64,000 nt of DNA from Acidimicrobiia bacterium (GTDB lineage Bacteria > Actinomycetota > Acidimicrobiia > IMCC26256 > PALSA-555). Positions 51,350-59,627 of this stretch are shown here, piece after piece. Each line of letters begins with the position of its first letter. Position 1 is the stretch's first letter. The notes under the pieces are model-generated. The model had not been told where the DNA came from and made no database searches. It saw only the letters and a program-made list of their open reading frames with translations. Location of the stretch: positions 75,588-139,587 of the forward strand of contig JBBECS010000050.1 in NCBI GenBank assembly GCA_040881685.1. The letters run 5' to 3'. A program made the translations under genes and the position numbers.

Positions 51350-53615
51350 GCCGGGTCGAGTCCGATCCGATGGCGGCCAGGTCGTTCCAGCTCGCCCACG
51401 CGCGCAGCAGCTCTCCCGCCGCCCACGCGCGCTGCTGATCCGCGAAATGCTCGCTGCCCCGATCACCCGATGCCCCCAGCGGGACGACCCACCGACTGTT
51501 CCTACGATCGCCGAGATCGAACACATACCGCGCCACCGATGCACCCGTGACCCCGAAGCCGAAGCCCGCCGGGTGGGCCGCGTTGAAGACCGTGTCGGAG
51601 TCGCCGCCCATCTCGATCGGCGCCGGGTCGAGCTCGATCGCGACGTCAGGTCGGACCGCTGAGAGTGGATGGGACGGAGCGCACGAGTGCAGGGCTCCCC
51701 ATCGCCACGCGCCGACGTCGTCGCCGAGCAAGGTCCTCAGCACACCCACACCGTTGGTGACCGCTCCGGCCAGGAGCTCGGTCCAAGTCTGTTCGTCGCC
51801 GAGGAGGGTTCGGTCATCGACTGCGAGCAGCTCCGTCAGCAGCGGCCACAGCCGCAGCTCGAGAGGTAGGAAGGTCGCGCTCGGTTCGCCCTCCAAAGGA
51901 GCTCGCAGCGCGGCCAACCGCGGGTCATGGGCGATGATCCGGCCCGCGGCGTCGCGAACCGCGAGGTACACCGCGGCGCCGATCGAGTCGGCGTCCATCG
52001 CCCGATCCCAGGCGCGGAGCGCGCCGATCGAGTCGCGCTCCCATTCGTCACGCCCATCGATCGCGGCGATGTGTTCGACCCACACGTCAGCAGGAAGCGA
52101 TCGGCGGTCGCGGTGCACGAGCGCCATGTCTTCGACCGTGACGTCGACCGCGTCATCGAGGCGATCGTGCAGGCGACGTGCTCGGTCGGGACGGGCGTAG
52201 TCCAGACCGAGATGGTGCGGATACGCGTCGCCGACGATTCGCTGGTTCGCGGTCACGATCAGTCCCCCGGCTGGGTTCTTCGTCCGCGGGAGCTCGTCAT
52301 GAGAGACCACGCCGCTCCACTCGTACTCATCGGTCCACCCGGGCACCGGGCCCCACGCGTTTGCCGGCGAGCGCACCGGGACACGACCAACGGTGCGATA
52401 GCCGATGTTGCCGTCGACATCAGCGCTGACGAAGTTGTTCACCGGGTCGACCCACGAGCGCATGACGTCATCGAGCTCGTCCACGTTCGCGGCGCGCAGC
52501 ATGGGCTCGAGTACGGACAGACCCGCGCTCGGCTCGACAAGGGCCGTGGAGCGAAGCGCCACCGCGTGACCCGATGCGGGATCGCCGAACACGACGGGGC
52601 CATGGCGCGTCTCGAGGCACTCGACGGACACCGCATCGGAGTCGTGGACCTCGACGGTCTCGGTTCGTCGCTCGGGCTCGAGCCACGCGCCGGCGGCCTC
52701 GTACCGGAGTGAGCCGTCGTCTCGGAACCGCTCCACGTAGAGGTCTTGGTAGTCGCCGTTGGCGTTCGTGACGCACCACGCGATCCGATCGGTCTGACCG
52801 AAGTGGGGGAAGCCGGGGAGGCCGACGAACGCCAGCCCGACCGCGTCGAACTCGGGACACGCAAGGCGGCACTGGTAGTAGACGCCGGGAACCTCGACGA
52901 GTCGGTGAGGATCACCCGCGAGCAACGGCTGACCTGATGCTGTGCGGGAGCCGTGGACCGCCCACGCGTTGCTACCGTTGGCCGACTCGACCAGCATCCC
53001 GGTTGCGTTGGCAACCGGGGCCAGTTGCCTCGGGTCGTGCACGGCGGCGCGCCACCACTCACCCGGCGGGACGATGAGTGGCGTGTCGCTCGCAGCATTG
53101 CCCTCGAGGCGCGCGACAGTCTCGGGACCGAGCACGACCGCGAGGCGGCCTCGCCACAACTTGCGCTGCCAGTTGGCGAAGACGACGTGGCGCACGAGGA
53201 ACACCGCGCAGCAGTCCCACGGCGACCATGCCTCGGGGGTGACGCCCATGGCACGAAGATCAGGCGGCATCGCCATGCCACCCTCGATGCGCGCGTTCAC
53301 GCCCGCGGCAAACGCGATGAGCGGCTCTCGCGCGTCGGGAGGAAGCCCCTCGTACTCGCGACGGGCGGCGTCCCGAAGCCCACAACGACGAACGAAGATG
53401 TCAAAGCCCAGCGCACCTCGCCCCGCAACCTCTGCCCACTGCCCGTAGGCGCGACGTCGGTCGTACTCGAGCTGCCCGAGTCGGTCTTCTGCTTGAACGA
53501 AGCCTTGGGCAACGAACGCGTCCCTCGCGGTGGACGCCTGGATGTGCGGGATCCCCAACTCGTCTCGATGGATCGTGACCTCGTCGTCGAGCCCGACGAC
53601 CGACACATCCACCAC
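51330..53615 (-). CDS. Penicillin acylase-family N-terminal nucleophile hydrolase
   Basis: A 761-residue Ntn hydrolase. The alpha region begins DELGIPHIQASTARDAFVAQGFVQAEDRLGQ; the autocleavage site is at GSNAWAVHG (about residue 245), where the Ser becomes the new N terminus and nucleophile. Later GLPGFPHFGQTDRIAWCVTNANGDYQDLY and the ANQRI (oxyanion Asn) motifs are present. There is no obvious signal peptide, unlike most secreted relatives. Start at GTG 53615, seven bases after TAGCGT; a GTG at 53624 is an alternative. Substrate could be an acyl-amide such as an N-acyl homoserine lactone or cyclic lipopeptide. Confidence 0.9.
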   Translation of the reverse strand: MVDVSVVGLDDEVTIHRDELGIPHIQASTARDAFVAQGFVQAEDRLGQLEYDRRRAYGQWAEVAGRGALGFDIFVRRCGLRDAARREYEGLPPDAREPLIAFAAGVNARIEGGMAMPPDLRAMGVTPEAWSPWDCCAVFLVRHVVFANWQRKLWRGRLAVVLGPETVARLEGNAASDTPLIVPPGEWWRAAVHDPRQLAPVANATGMLVESANGSNAWAVHGSRTASGQPLLAGDPHRLVEVPGVYYQCRLACPEFDAVGLAFVGLPGFPHFGQTDRIAWCVTNANGDYQDLYVERFRDDGSLRYEAAGAWLEPERRTETVEVHDSDAVSVECLETRHGPVVFGDPASGHAVALRSTALVEPSAGLSVLEPMLRAANVDELDDVMRSWVDPVNNFVSADVDGNIGYRTVGRVPVRSPANAWGPVPGWTDEYEWSGVVSHDELPRTKNPAGGLIVTANQRIVGDAYPHHLGLDYARPDRARRLHDRLDDAVDVTVEDMALVHRDRRSLPADVWVEHIAAIDGRDEWERDSIGALRAWDRAMDADSIGAAVYLAVRDAAGRIIAHDPRLAALRAPLEGEPSATFLPLELRLWPLLTELLAVDDRTLLGDEQTWTELLAGAVTNGVGVLRTLLGDDVGAWRWGALHSCAPSHPLSAVRPDVAIELDPAPIEMGGDSDTVFNAAHPAGFGFGVTGASVARYVFDLGDRRNSRWVVPLGASGDRGSEHFADQQRAWAAGELLRAWASWNDLAAIGSDSTRLSSGAR

Positions 53616-53622
53616 GGTGGTC

Positions 53623-53628
53623 ACGCTA
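53623..53628 (-). promoter_or_regulatory. -10 box of the penicillin acylase-like gene
   Basis: TAGCGT on the minus strand, seven bases before the GTG at 53615. Confidence 0.5.
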
Positions 53629-53682
53629 CGCCCCGCTCGAACCGCGCCTGGGGGCATTCCCCTGACGCGCGAGCATCGCGGT

Positions 53683-54639
53683 GTGCACGAAGACCTGATC
53701 CGTTCGGCCCGCCGACGGATTCGGATCGTCGCGGTGATCGGCTTCGCTGTGCTCGTGCTCACGATGGGCGCGATCGTGTTCCCGGTCGCGTGGGTCCTTG
53801 GTGCGGCGTCGAACCCGCTCGGCACCGACCTCGGCTATGGATGGGGCCTGGCGGCGTGGAGCGCGTGGGTGAGCCTCGGGATCGGCCTCGTTGTCGGCGC
53901 TGCGACCTTCGCGTGGTCGTTGCTGCATGTGGAGGGACGCGTGCTCGACTTCGTGCGTGCCTGGCCCGGCCCGCGCGCCGGACCCAAGCCACCGCCCCGG
54001 CTCCCCCACGATGCCGTCGAACGCACCGAGAAGCTGCTCATCGGTCTCGGTCTCGCGGCCGGGGTCCACGCGCCACGTATCGCCGTCGTCATCGATGACG
54101 CGCCCAACTGCCTGACGGTCGGCCGGCGGAGCGACACGGCATGGCTCGTGGTGACCACAGGTCTCCTGGACACCTTGCCGAAGCGCGAGCTCGAAGCCGT
54201 GCTTGCGTACGAGGTCGGGCGCGTGGTCGAGCTCGAGGTCTCGCTCGACACGGTCGTCTATGCGTTGACGGCGCGGACGTTCGAGCTGTGGGCCGCGGCC
54301 TTCGATGACCTCGACGAGGTGTCGCTTCTGCTCGCGCCGCTTGGCCTCATCGCGTTTCCGTTCGTCGTCATCAGCGCGGTGCTGCGGGCCTCCGTTCTCC
54401 GGAGTCGCGCGCGTCTGGCCGATGGGCTCGCGGTCCGCTATTGCCGCAACCCCGTCGCGCTCGCGCACGGGTTGCGGCGGATCCTGGAGGACCCACGCGA
54501 AGTGCGCCGAGGCGATCCTGCCAACGCCCATTTGTGGCTGGAATACCCGCATACCCGCTCGTCGCGCTTGTTCTTGCGCACACACCGCATCCTGCCCCGA
54601 CGCGTACGCCGCCTCGAGCGCGCGGCTGGTCTCGGCTAG
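53683..54639 (+). CDS. Degenerate M48-type (HtpX-like) membrane peptidase homologue
   Basis: A 318-residue protein with two N-terminal membrane helices (about 13-40 and 55-80) and an M48 peptidase-like domain. The family landmarks are intact: APNCLTVGR, AWLVVTTGLLDTLPKRELEAVLA. But the zinc motif HExxH is replaced by Y176-E-V-G-R180, and the downstream third-ligand region reads RARLADG. It is thus very likely catalytically dead. GTG start. Its stop overlaps the stop of the convergent selenoprotein gene by four bases. Confidence 0.8.
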   Translation: MHEDLIRSARRRIRIVAVIGFAVLVLTMGAIVFPVAWVLGAASNPLGTDLGYGWGLAAWSAWVSLGIGLVVGAATFAWSLLHVEGRVLDFVRAWPGPRAGPKPPPRLPHDAVERTEKLLIGLGLAAGVHAPRIAVVIDDAPNCLTVGRRSDTAWLVVTTGLLDTLPKRELEAVLAYEVGRVVELEVSLDTVVYALTARTFELWAAAFDDLDEVSLLLAPLGLIAFPFVVISAVLRASVLRSRARLADGLAVRYCRNPVALAHGLRRILEDPREVRRGDPANAHLWLEYPHTRSSRLFLRTHRILPRRVRRLERAAGLG

Positions 54640-55172
54640 CTCGCGACCCGCAACGCGCCGATCACGTCGTCGATCGGTGCGTGGTCGGCCGAATGGGCAT
54701 CGAGGTACTCGTAGGCCACGAGCTGACCTGGCCCCACGACGAAGGTCGCGCCGAGCTGCGTGACCCTCGCGCCGGGCTTGTGAACCTTGTGACCTGAGGC
54801 TCGTGCTCGACGCGTTCCCGCCCAGCTGCGCGGGTTGAGGATCAGCTTGAAGAAGTTGACCTTTCCCACTCCGGCCGCGCGTGCTGCGTCACTGTTATCG
54901 TCCACAAGCACTGGAAACGGCACATGCTCGTCATCGACGAACGCAGCCGCATGCAAGCGGTTCCCTGTCCCCACCGCCACGACCTCGCCGTGGAGGCCCT
55001 TGATCTCGTCGTAGCGCTCGCGCAACTGCGCGGCATGCTCACGGCAGAGCAGTCAGCCGAAGTGGCGCAAGAACACCAGCACGACGGGCCGCGCAGCCCA
55101 GAAGTCACCGAGCCGTCGGAGTGCGCCCCTCGAATCCTCGAGCTTCACGTCGGCAAGCGTCGCGATGTCCAC
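54636..55172 (-). CDS. Peroxiredoxin-like (AhpC-TSA_2) protein with in-frame TGA, probable selenoprotein
   Basis: The frame from a GTG at 55172 is interrupted only by TGA at 55055-55053, then continues for 138 codons to a TAG/TGA-type stop at 54636. Upstream it encodes DIATLADVKL and VVLVFLRHFG; downstream LLCREHAAQLRERYDEI and the thioredoxin-fold body (FPVLVDDNSDAARAAGVG, TQLGATFVVGPGQLVAYEY). Homologues have FLRHFGCxxC here, so the TGA replaces the first redox Cys: U40-L-L-C43. A hairpin with GU in its loop follows (55019-55032). Total length with Sec is 178. A simple nonsense mutation is the alternative, but the position and the intact promoter and frame favour selenocysteine. Confidence 0.8.
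55019..55032 (-). promoter_or_regulatory. candidate bSECIS hairpin
   Basis: On the RNA a 5-bp stem CGCGC/GCGCG with loop AGUU starts 21 bases after the UGA, with the loop G at base 27. A GU in a small apical loop at this distance is the usual bacterial SECIS pattern. A lower 4-bp helix (GCUC near base 3 with GAGC near base 34) can form as an alternative. Confidence 0.55.
55053..55055 (-). other. in-frame UGA at the redox-Cys codon (probable selenocysteine)
   Basis: TGA as codon 40, followed by CTG CTC TGC, giving UxxC in place of CxxC. Confidence 0.75.
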
Positions 55173-55178
55173 GGGACC

Positions 55179-55184
55179 ACCGTA
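55179..55184 (-). promoter_or_regulatory. -10 box of the selenoprotein gene (leaderless)
   Basis: TACGGT on the minus strand, exactly six bases before the GTG at 55172. It shows that the gene starts upstream of the TGA. Confidence 0.55.
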
Positions 55185-55252
55185 CTGGCACGGGCCGTCG
55201 ATCGATGGTCCTCGGCCGCCCGCACACAGGGCCGACGTGGGAGAATGTGGCC

Positions 55253-55807
55253 ATGACCACAGCAACCACCTTCACCCGCATGGACGAGTCGACGGCTGAG
55301 CAGTGGGCAGTCATCGGCAAGGAGACCATGGAGCAGCAAGGTCGAGTCGCCGAGGGCGTACTCGCCATGCTGCGGTCGCTCGCCGACATCACCGATGGCT
55401 TTGCGGTCGATCAGCTCACGCACTGCTTGCAGACCGCCACGCTGGCCGAGCGCGCCGGCGCCGATGACCAGATGGTGGTCGCGTCGTTGTGCCATGACAT
55501 CGGCAAGGCGATCAGCGTCCCGAACCACCCGAAGATCGCCGCCGAGGTCCTGAAGTCGTATGTGCGCGACGACGTGTACCAGGTGATCCGCGTCCACCAG
55601 GACTTCCAGGGCCGGCACTACTACCACCACTTCGGTGGTGATCCCGACGCGCGCGAGCAGTACCGCGGCGAGCCATGGTTCGCGCTCGCCGAGCAGTTTG
55701 CCGACGAGTGGGATCAGATCGCTTTTGATCCCGACTACGACACGCTTCCACTCGAGCACTTCGAGGACCGGGTACGGAACGTGTTCGGCTCACCCCACTC
55801 TTTGTGA
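55253..55807 (+). CDS. HD-domain protein (PhnZ-like)
   Basis: A 184-residue HD-fold protein. Metal ligands are seen in LTHCLQTATLAERAGADDQMVVASL (His early), the LCHDIGK core (HD) and VIRVHQDFQGRHYYHHFG. The overall order recalls PhnZ/MIOX-like di-iron oxygenases more than phosphohydrolases, but this is an inference. The ATG at 55253 is chosen. It is divergent from the selenoprotein gene and convergent with the PGA hydrolase-like gene. Confidence 0.8.
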   Translation: MTTATTFTRMDESTAEQWAVIGKETMEQQGRVAEGVLAMLRSLADITDGFAVDQLTHCLQTATLAERAGADDQMVVASLCHDIGKAISVPNHPKIAAEVLKSYVRDDVYQVIRVHQDFQGRHYYHHFGGDPDAREQYRGEPWFALAEQFADEWDQIAFDPDYDTLPLEHFEDRVRNVFGSPHSL

Positions 55808-55823
55808 GCGAGGCGCTCCAGCT

Positions 55824-56423
55824 CTAGCTCCGCGCGTTGGTCGACGCGGCAAACCCTGCGAGCGCGTCGACGAGCGCTTCGGTGTGCGGCGTGAACCCGG
55901 CGCCATCGAAGTGGTCCCAATGAGGTCCCATGCCGCGAACACGTGGAGGAAGCTCGACCTGCACACCCCCACCGTTGGCACGATTCACCGGATTCCGGTG
56001 GTCGAGACCGCGCAGCGCGGCGGGGATCACGTCGACGTCATCCACCACGTCGTATGCCGGCAGACCACTTCGAAGTGCGGCGGCGAGGCGCGATGCGAGG
56101 TTTCGGTCAGCGCCGCCCAGCAGGAGCGAGGTCCACCAACCGGCGCGCCCGTACCCGTGGAGTGAGACCACCACATCGCAGTGCGCGAGCACCTGCTGGA
56201 GTCGTGGCGAGGCGCCAGGATCGAAGTGGTGCGACGGCACGTGCCACGCGAGGTCGGCTGGCTGCACCACGACGTAGCAGGATGCTGCGGCTCGACTGGC
56301 GGCGGCTTCCGCGATCTCGGCCGTCCCTCCTTCGAGGCCGCCGTGCAGCGCGAGGAATCCGACGCGCGCTCTCAGGGCGACGCGCTCTTCGACACCGGGA
56401 GATGCCAGGAGCTCGGCGAACAC
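55824..56423 (-). CDS. Poly-gamma-glutamate hydrolase-family protein
   Basis: A 199-residue zinc-peptidase-like protein of the phage/Bacillus PGA hydrolase family. It has FLALHGGLEGGTAEIAEAAAS (about 23), VVVSLHGYGRAGWWTSLLLGG (middle) and NPVNRANGGGVQVELPPRVRG, where His, Glu and the NGGG loop form the metal site. No signal peptide is seen. Start at GTG 56423, seven bases after TAGGGT. A capA-like gene is 7 kb away; a functional link is not shown. Confidence 0.82.
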   Translation of the reverse strand: MFAELLASPGVEERVALRARVGFLALHGGLEGGTAEIAEAAASRAAASCYVVVQPADLAWHVPSHHFDPGASPRLQQVLAHCDVVVSLHGYGRAGWWTSLLLGGADRNLASRLAAALRSGLPAYDVVDDVDVIPAALRGLDHRNPVNRANGGGVQVELPPRVRGMGPHWDHFDGAGFTPHTEALVDALAGFAASTNARS

Positions 56424-56430
56424 ACGCTCG

Positions 56431-56436
56431 ACCCTA
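56431..56436 (-). promoter_or_regulatory. -10 box of the PGA hydrolase-like gene (leaderless)
   Basis: TAGGGT on the minus strand, seven bases before the GTG at 56423. Confidence 0.5.
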
Positions 56437-56496
56437 GATGTCTCGGAACCCTCGCTCCGCTCGCCGCACAGCGAGCCAGCCTGGCATCCTCGCGGG

Positions 56497-57450
56497 GTGC
56501 GATGCATCGTGGCGGTGGTAGGCGCGCTCGCGCTCGGCCTGGTCGGATGCACTGGCGGCGGCGGGCAGCTCGCACAGCGTGAGGCCACGGCGACCACGAC
56601 GACATCGACCGCGACCACCGCCACCACGGCGACAACCGCTCCGGAAGCTTCGCCGACGACGACGGCCGCGACCACCGCCACGACCGCGGCTTCGACCAAC
56701 CCGATCCCGACCGACCAGCTCAAGGGGCCGAAGACCGCGAACGCTGCCGCAGAGGCGATCGCCCGCATCGAGCGTCGCCTCCGAAGTTCGAACCGTGACC
56801 TGACGCGTCTCCTCAAGCTCGGACGCGCGCAGCAGCTCGCGTATCGGGCGCTGTCCTCACACCCGGCGTGGGTGGACAACGTGGTCGGCGAGGTCCCCGC
56901 GGACCTGCAGCCGCACGTGCAGGCGAACATCGACGCCGGGAACGCGCTGAGCGGGCTCACCGGTTCCGCGCCCGCACCCGCCGGGCTTCCGCAATGGCAG
57001 ATCCTGGTGCCCGAGCCCGCCGCGACCTTACGCAGCTACTACGACGAAGCCGAGGCGGCCTACGGCATCCCGTGGCAGTACCTGGCGGCCATCCACTTCG
57101 TCGAGACGCGCATGGGGCGCATCCACGGCCTCAGCAGCGCGGGCGCGCAGGGACCGATGCAGTTCATCCCGGAGAGCTGGGCCGCGTTCGGGCAGGGCGG
57201 CGACATCAACAGCAACCATGATGCGATCCTTGCTGCCGGGCGCTACCTGGAGGCGAGCAACGCCGCCACCGACATCGACGGCGCACTGTTCTCGTACAAC
57301 CACGACGAGCGCTACGTCGCGGCGATCAAGGCGTACGCGAGCGTGATGATGGCGGACCCGGGCGCGTACGACGGTTACTACCACTGGCAGGTCTTCTACG
57401 TGAGCGCCGACGGCACCTTCCTGTTGCCGGAAGGGTGGAGCGCGGTCTGA
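56497..57450 (+). CDS. Lytic transglycosylase-like lipoprotein
   Basis: A 317-residue lipoprotein: signal peptide ending LVGC (lipobox, Cys18), an Ala/Thr-rich linker (about 30-68, many ATT repeats), a helical region (about 80-110) and a C-terminal SLT domain with the catalytic Glu in IHFVETRMGRI and GAQGPMQFIPESWAAFG. It should cleave peptidoglycan glycan strands outside the membrane. GTG start. It is divergent from the PGA hydrolase-like gene. Confidence 0.92.
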   Translation: MRCIVAVVGALALGLVGCTGGGGQLAQREATATTTTSTATTATTATTAPEASPTTTAATTATTAASTNPIPTDQLKGPKTANAAAEAIARIERRLRSSNRDLTRLLKLGRAQQLAYRALSSHPAWVDNVVGEVPADLQPHVQANIDAGNALSGLTGSAPAPAGLPQWQILVPEPAATLRSYYDEAEAAYGIPWQYLAAIHFVETRMGRIHGLSSAGAQGPMQFIPESWAAFGQGGDINSNHDAILAAGRYLEASNAATDIDGALFSYNHDERYVAAIKAYASVMMADPGAYDGYYHWQVFYVSADGTFLLPEGWSAV

Positions 57451-57484
57451 CGGTCGGCATCGGGAACGGCCGCCTACCGGCAGG

Positions 57485-57490
57485 TAACCT
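57485..57490 (+). promoter_or_regulatory. -10 box of the acyltransferase-oxoamine synthase operon (leaderless)
   Basis: TAACCT, eight bases before the ATG at 57499. Confidence 0.55.
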
Positions 57491-57498
57491 GGGCCGCC

Positions 57499-58413
57499 AT
57501 GTGGCGGCGGCGAGTCGACGGCGTGCTGGCACGCAACGTTGCGAACACCCGACGAGTGATGCCCTACCTCATGCGCGGCCGCAACGAAGCGGCCGTGTAC
57601 CTCTCGCACGAGATTCCGATCGCGAAGACCGACGCGTTCGTGAGCGCCTGGAACCAGGCCAACCCGAGGTTGCGCATCGACGCATTCCACATGGTGGTGT
57701 GGGCGCTCAAAGACGCGCTCGAGAGGAACCCCACTGTGCACAGGTTCGTGGCCGGCGGCCGTTTGTACAACCGTGACGGCATCTGGTTCTCCTATGCCGT
57801 CAAGCGCAGGCTCGAGACCGGCGCCCCGTTCGTGGTGGTCAAGCGAAGGTTCGATTTCGACGAGTCGTTCGGCGAGATGGTCGAAGGGATGCACGCCGAG
57901 CAGGCGAAGGCTCTCTCCGGCGAGCTGAGCACGGTCGACCGCGAGCTGGGCTTGCTCATGAAGTTTCCCGGGTTCTTGCGACGCTTCTTGATGGCGTGCG
58001 TGCGCGGCGCCGACAATCTCGGACTGCTCCCTCGGAGGTACATCGAGAAGGACCCGATGTACACCTCCGCGTTCTTCGCCAACATGGCGAGTCTCGGCAT
58101 GCCCGCCGTGTACCACCATTTGTACGAATACGGCACGGCCTCGATCTTCGCGTCGGTCGGACGACCGATCGCCGAACCGGGGAGCCCGACCAGCGGCCCT
58201 GATCGGCGCCGCGTCATGCAGATCAAGTACACCTTCGACGAGCGCGTCGAGGACGGTCTCGCCGCATGGTTCACGTGTCGGCGCATCCGCCAGGTCCTCG
58301 AGGATCCCGGGGCGAACGGGGTGGTCATGGAGGCCCGCGCGGCGGGATCGGTGGCCGAGCCCGATGCGGCCCCGGTCGAGACCACGCCGACGACCGTAGA
58401 CTTATCGCCTTGA
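57499..58413 (+). CDS. E2-fold (2-oxoacid dehydrogenase acyltransferase-like) protein without the catalytic His
   Basis: A 304-residue protein with the CoA-dependent acyltransferase fold of E2 components but no lipoyl or E3-binding domain. Typical strands are AVYLSHEIPIAKTDAF, DAFHMVVWALKDALERNP and the closing MQIKYTFDERVEDGLAAWF. The catalytic DHRxxDG motif reads DERVEDG, so the active-site His is Glu. This is probably a subfamily trait rather than a defect. It is coupled by four bases (TTGA) to the alpha-oxoamine synthase gene. Confidence 0.82.
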   Translation: MWRRRVDGVLARNVANTRRVMPYLMRGRNEAAVYLSHEIPIAKTDAFVSAWNQANPRLRIDAFHMVVWALKDALERNPTVHRFVAGGRLYNRDGIWFSYAVKRRLETGAPFVVVKRRFDFDESFGEMVEGMHAEQAKALSGELSTVDRELGLLMKFPGFLRRFLMACVRGADNLGLLPRRYIEKDPMYTSAFFANMASLGMPAVYHHLYEYGTASIFASVGRPIAEPGSPTSGPDRRRVMQIKYTFDERVEDGLAAWFTCRRIRQVLEDPGANGVVMEARAAGSVAEPDAAPVETTPTTVDLSP

Positions 58414-59612
58414 GCTACTTCTCCGATCGTCTCGACGCGTTCCCGCGCATCGAGCAGTATCGGCTTGCGAAGGCATCGGGCTACTGGCCCTATTACAAGT
58501 CGGTCGAGTCGGCGTCGACCCCGCGCATCACGATCGAAGGTCGCGAGGCGATCAACTTCGGGTCAAACAACTACCTCAGCCTCTCGTACCACCCCAAAGT
58601 GATCGAAGCCACGCTGGCGGCGACACGACACTTCGGGAGCGGCGTCACCGGCAGCCGACTGCTCAATGGCACGCTGACGCTGCACCGCGAGCTCGAGGGA
58701 GAGCTGGCCGACTTCTACGGCCGCGAGGCAGCCCTTGTGTTCGCCACCGGCTACGTCGCCAACATGAGCGCAATCGCCGGGTATCTGACTCGGCGTGACT
58801 TTGCCGTCGTCGACAAGGAGATCCACAACTCCCTGCTCACCGGCGTGAAGCTGGCCGGCGCGAGCATGAAGCGCTTCCGGCACAACGACCTTGCCCATCT
58901 CGAGAAGGTGCTCCAGTCCTTGCCCGACGAGGCAGGGAAGGGAATCATCATCGACGGCGTCTACTCGATGGGTGGTGACACCGCGCCGTTGGCGGCGATG
59001 GTCGAGCTGTGCCGGAACGTGCCCAATGCGTTCATTCTCGACGACGAGGCCCATGGGCTCGGTGTGCTCGGTGAGCTCGGACGGGGCGCCGCGGAGCAGT
59101 ACGGAGTCCTCGACGCCGTCGACCTCGTCACCATCACGTTCTCCAAGACGCTCGGCTCATGTGGTGGCGCGCTCATCGGCTCGCACGAGGCCGTCGAGCT
59201 GCTCCAGCTCACGTCCGACATGTTGATCTTCACGGCGTCGAACACGCCCGGCTCGGTCGCGGCAGCACTCGCGGCATTGCGAATCCTGCGGGCGGAGCCC
59301 GACCGTCCCGCGCGGCTTCGCACAGGAGTCTCGGATTTCCTCGGGATGCTTGCGACGCGCGGCGTGCCGACGAATCCGGCGGAGAGCGCGATCGTCACGA
59401 TCCCGCTCCGCAAGGACAGCGAAGTCGACACCGTCTTGCTCGCGCTCGATCTTCTCGACCACGGCGTGTTCGTGAACCCGGTCATTCCCCCGGCGGTCAC
59501 CAAAGAGATGGGGCTCATCCGCCTCAGCCTGATGGTCGACCACGACACCGAGCTGCTCGAAGAGGCAGCAGACACGCTGTCAAAGGTGATGGCCGACCAC
59601 GACCAGCTGTAG
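58410..59612 (+). CDS. Alpha-oxoamine synthase (8-amino-7-oxononanoate/serine palmitoyltransferase family)
   Basis: A 400-residue PLP enzyme that condenses an amino acid with an acyl-CoA and releases CO2. It has FGSNNYLSLSYHP, GSGVTGSRLLNGT, the cofactor-binding DDEAHGLGVLG and the Schiff-base lysine in TFSKTLGSCGG (about 247). Biotin genes are absent and the neighbours act on acyl groups, so a lipid product (serine palmitoyltransferase-like) is a reasonable guess. The TTG at 58410 overlaps the previous stop. Confidence 0.9.
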   Translation: MSYFSDRLDAFPRIEQYRLAKASGYWPYYKSVESASTPRITIEGREAINFGSNNYLSLSYHPKVIEATLAATRHFGSGVTGSRLLNGTLTLHRELEGELADFYGREAALVFATGYVANMSAIAGYLTRRDFAVVDKEIHNSLLTGVKLAGASMKRFRHNDLAHLEKVLQSLPDEAGKGIIIDGVYSMGGDTAPLAAMVELCRNVPNAFILDDEAHGLGVLGELGRGAAEQYGVLDAVDLVTITFSKTLGSCGGALIGSHEAVELLQLTSDMLIFTASNTPGSVAAALAALRILRAEPDRPARLRTGVSDFLGMLATRGVPTNPAESAIVTIPLRKDSEVDTVLLALDLLDHGVFVNPVIPPAVTKEMGLIRLSLMVDHDTELLEEAADTLSKVMADHDQL

Positions 59613-59627
59613 CGCCCGAAGAAAGAT

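Noticed and set aside
54636-55025. Treating the peroxiredoxin-like region as a complete 129-residue gene starting at TTG 55025.
   Set aside because: This would discard the redox motif and most of the first beta-strand, and the only promoter and family N terminus lie before the TGA.
48436-56423. A poly-gamma-glutamate capsule locus made of the capA-like gene and the PGA hydrolase-like gene.
   Set aside because: capB, capC and pgsE are missing and ten unrelated kilobases separate the two genes.
56580-56700. A tandem repeat or CRISPR-like array.
   Set aside because: It is the Ala/Thr-codon linker of the lipoprotein, with irregular spacing and no conserved repeat-spacer pattern.
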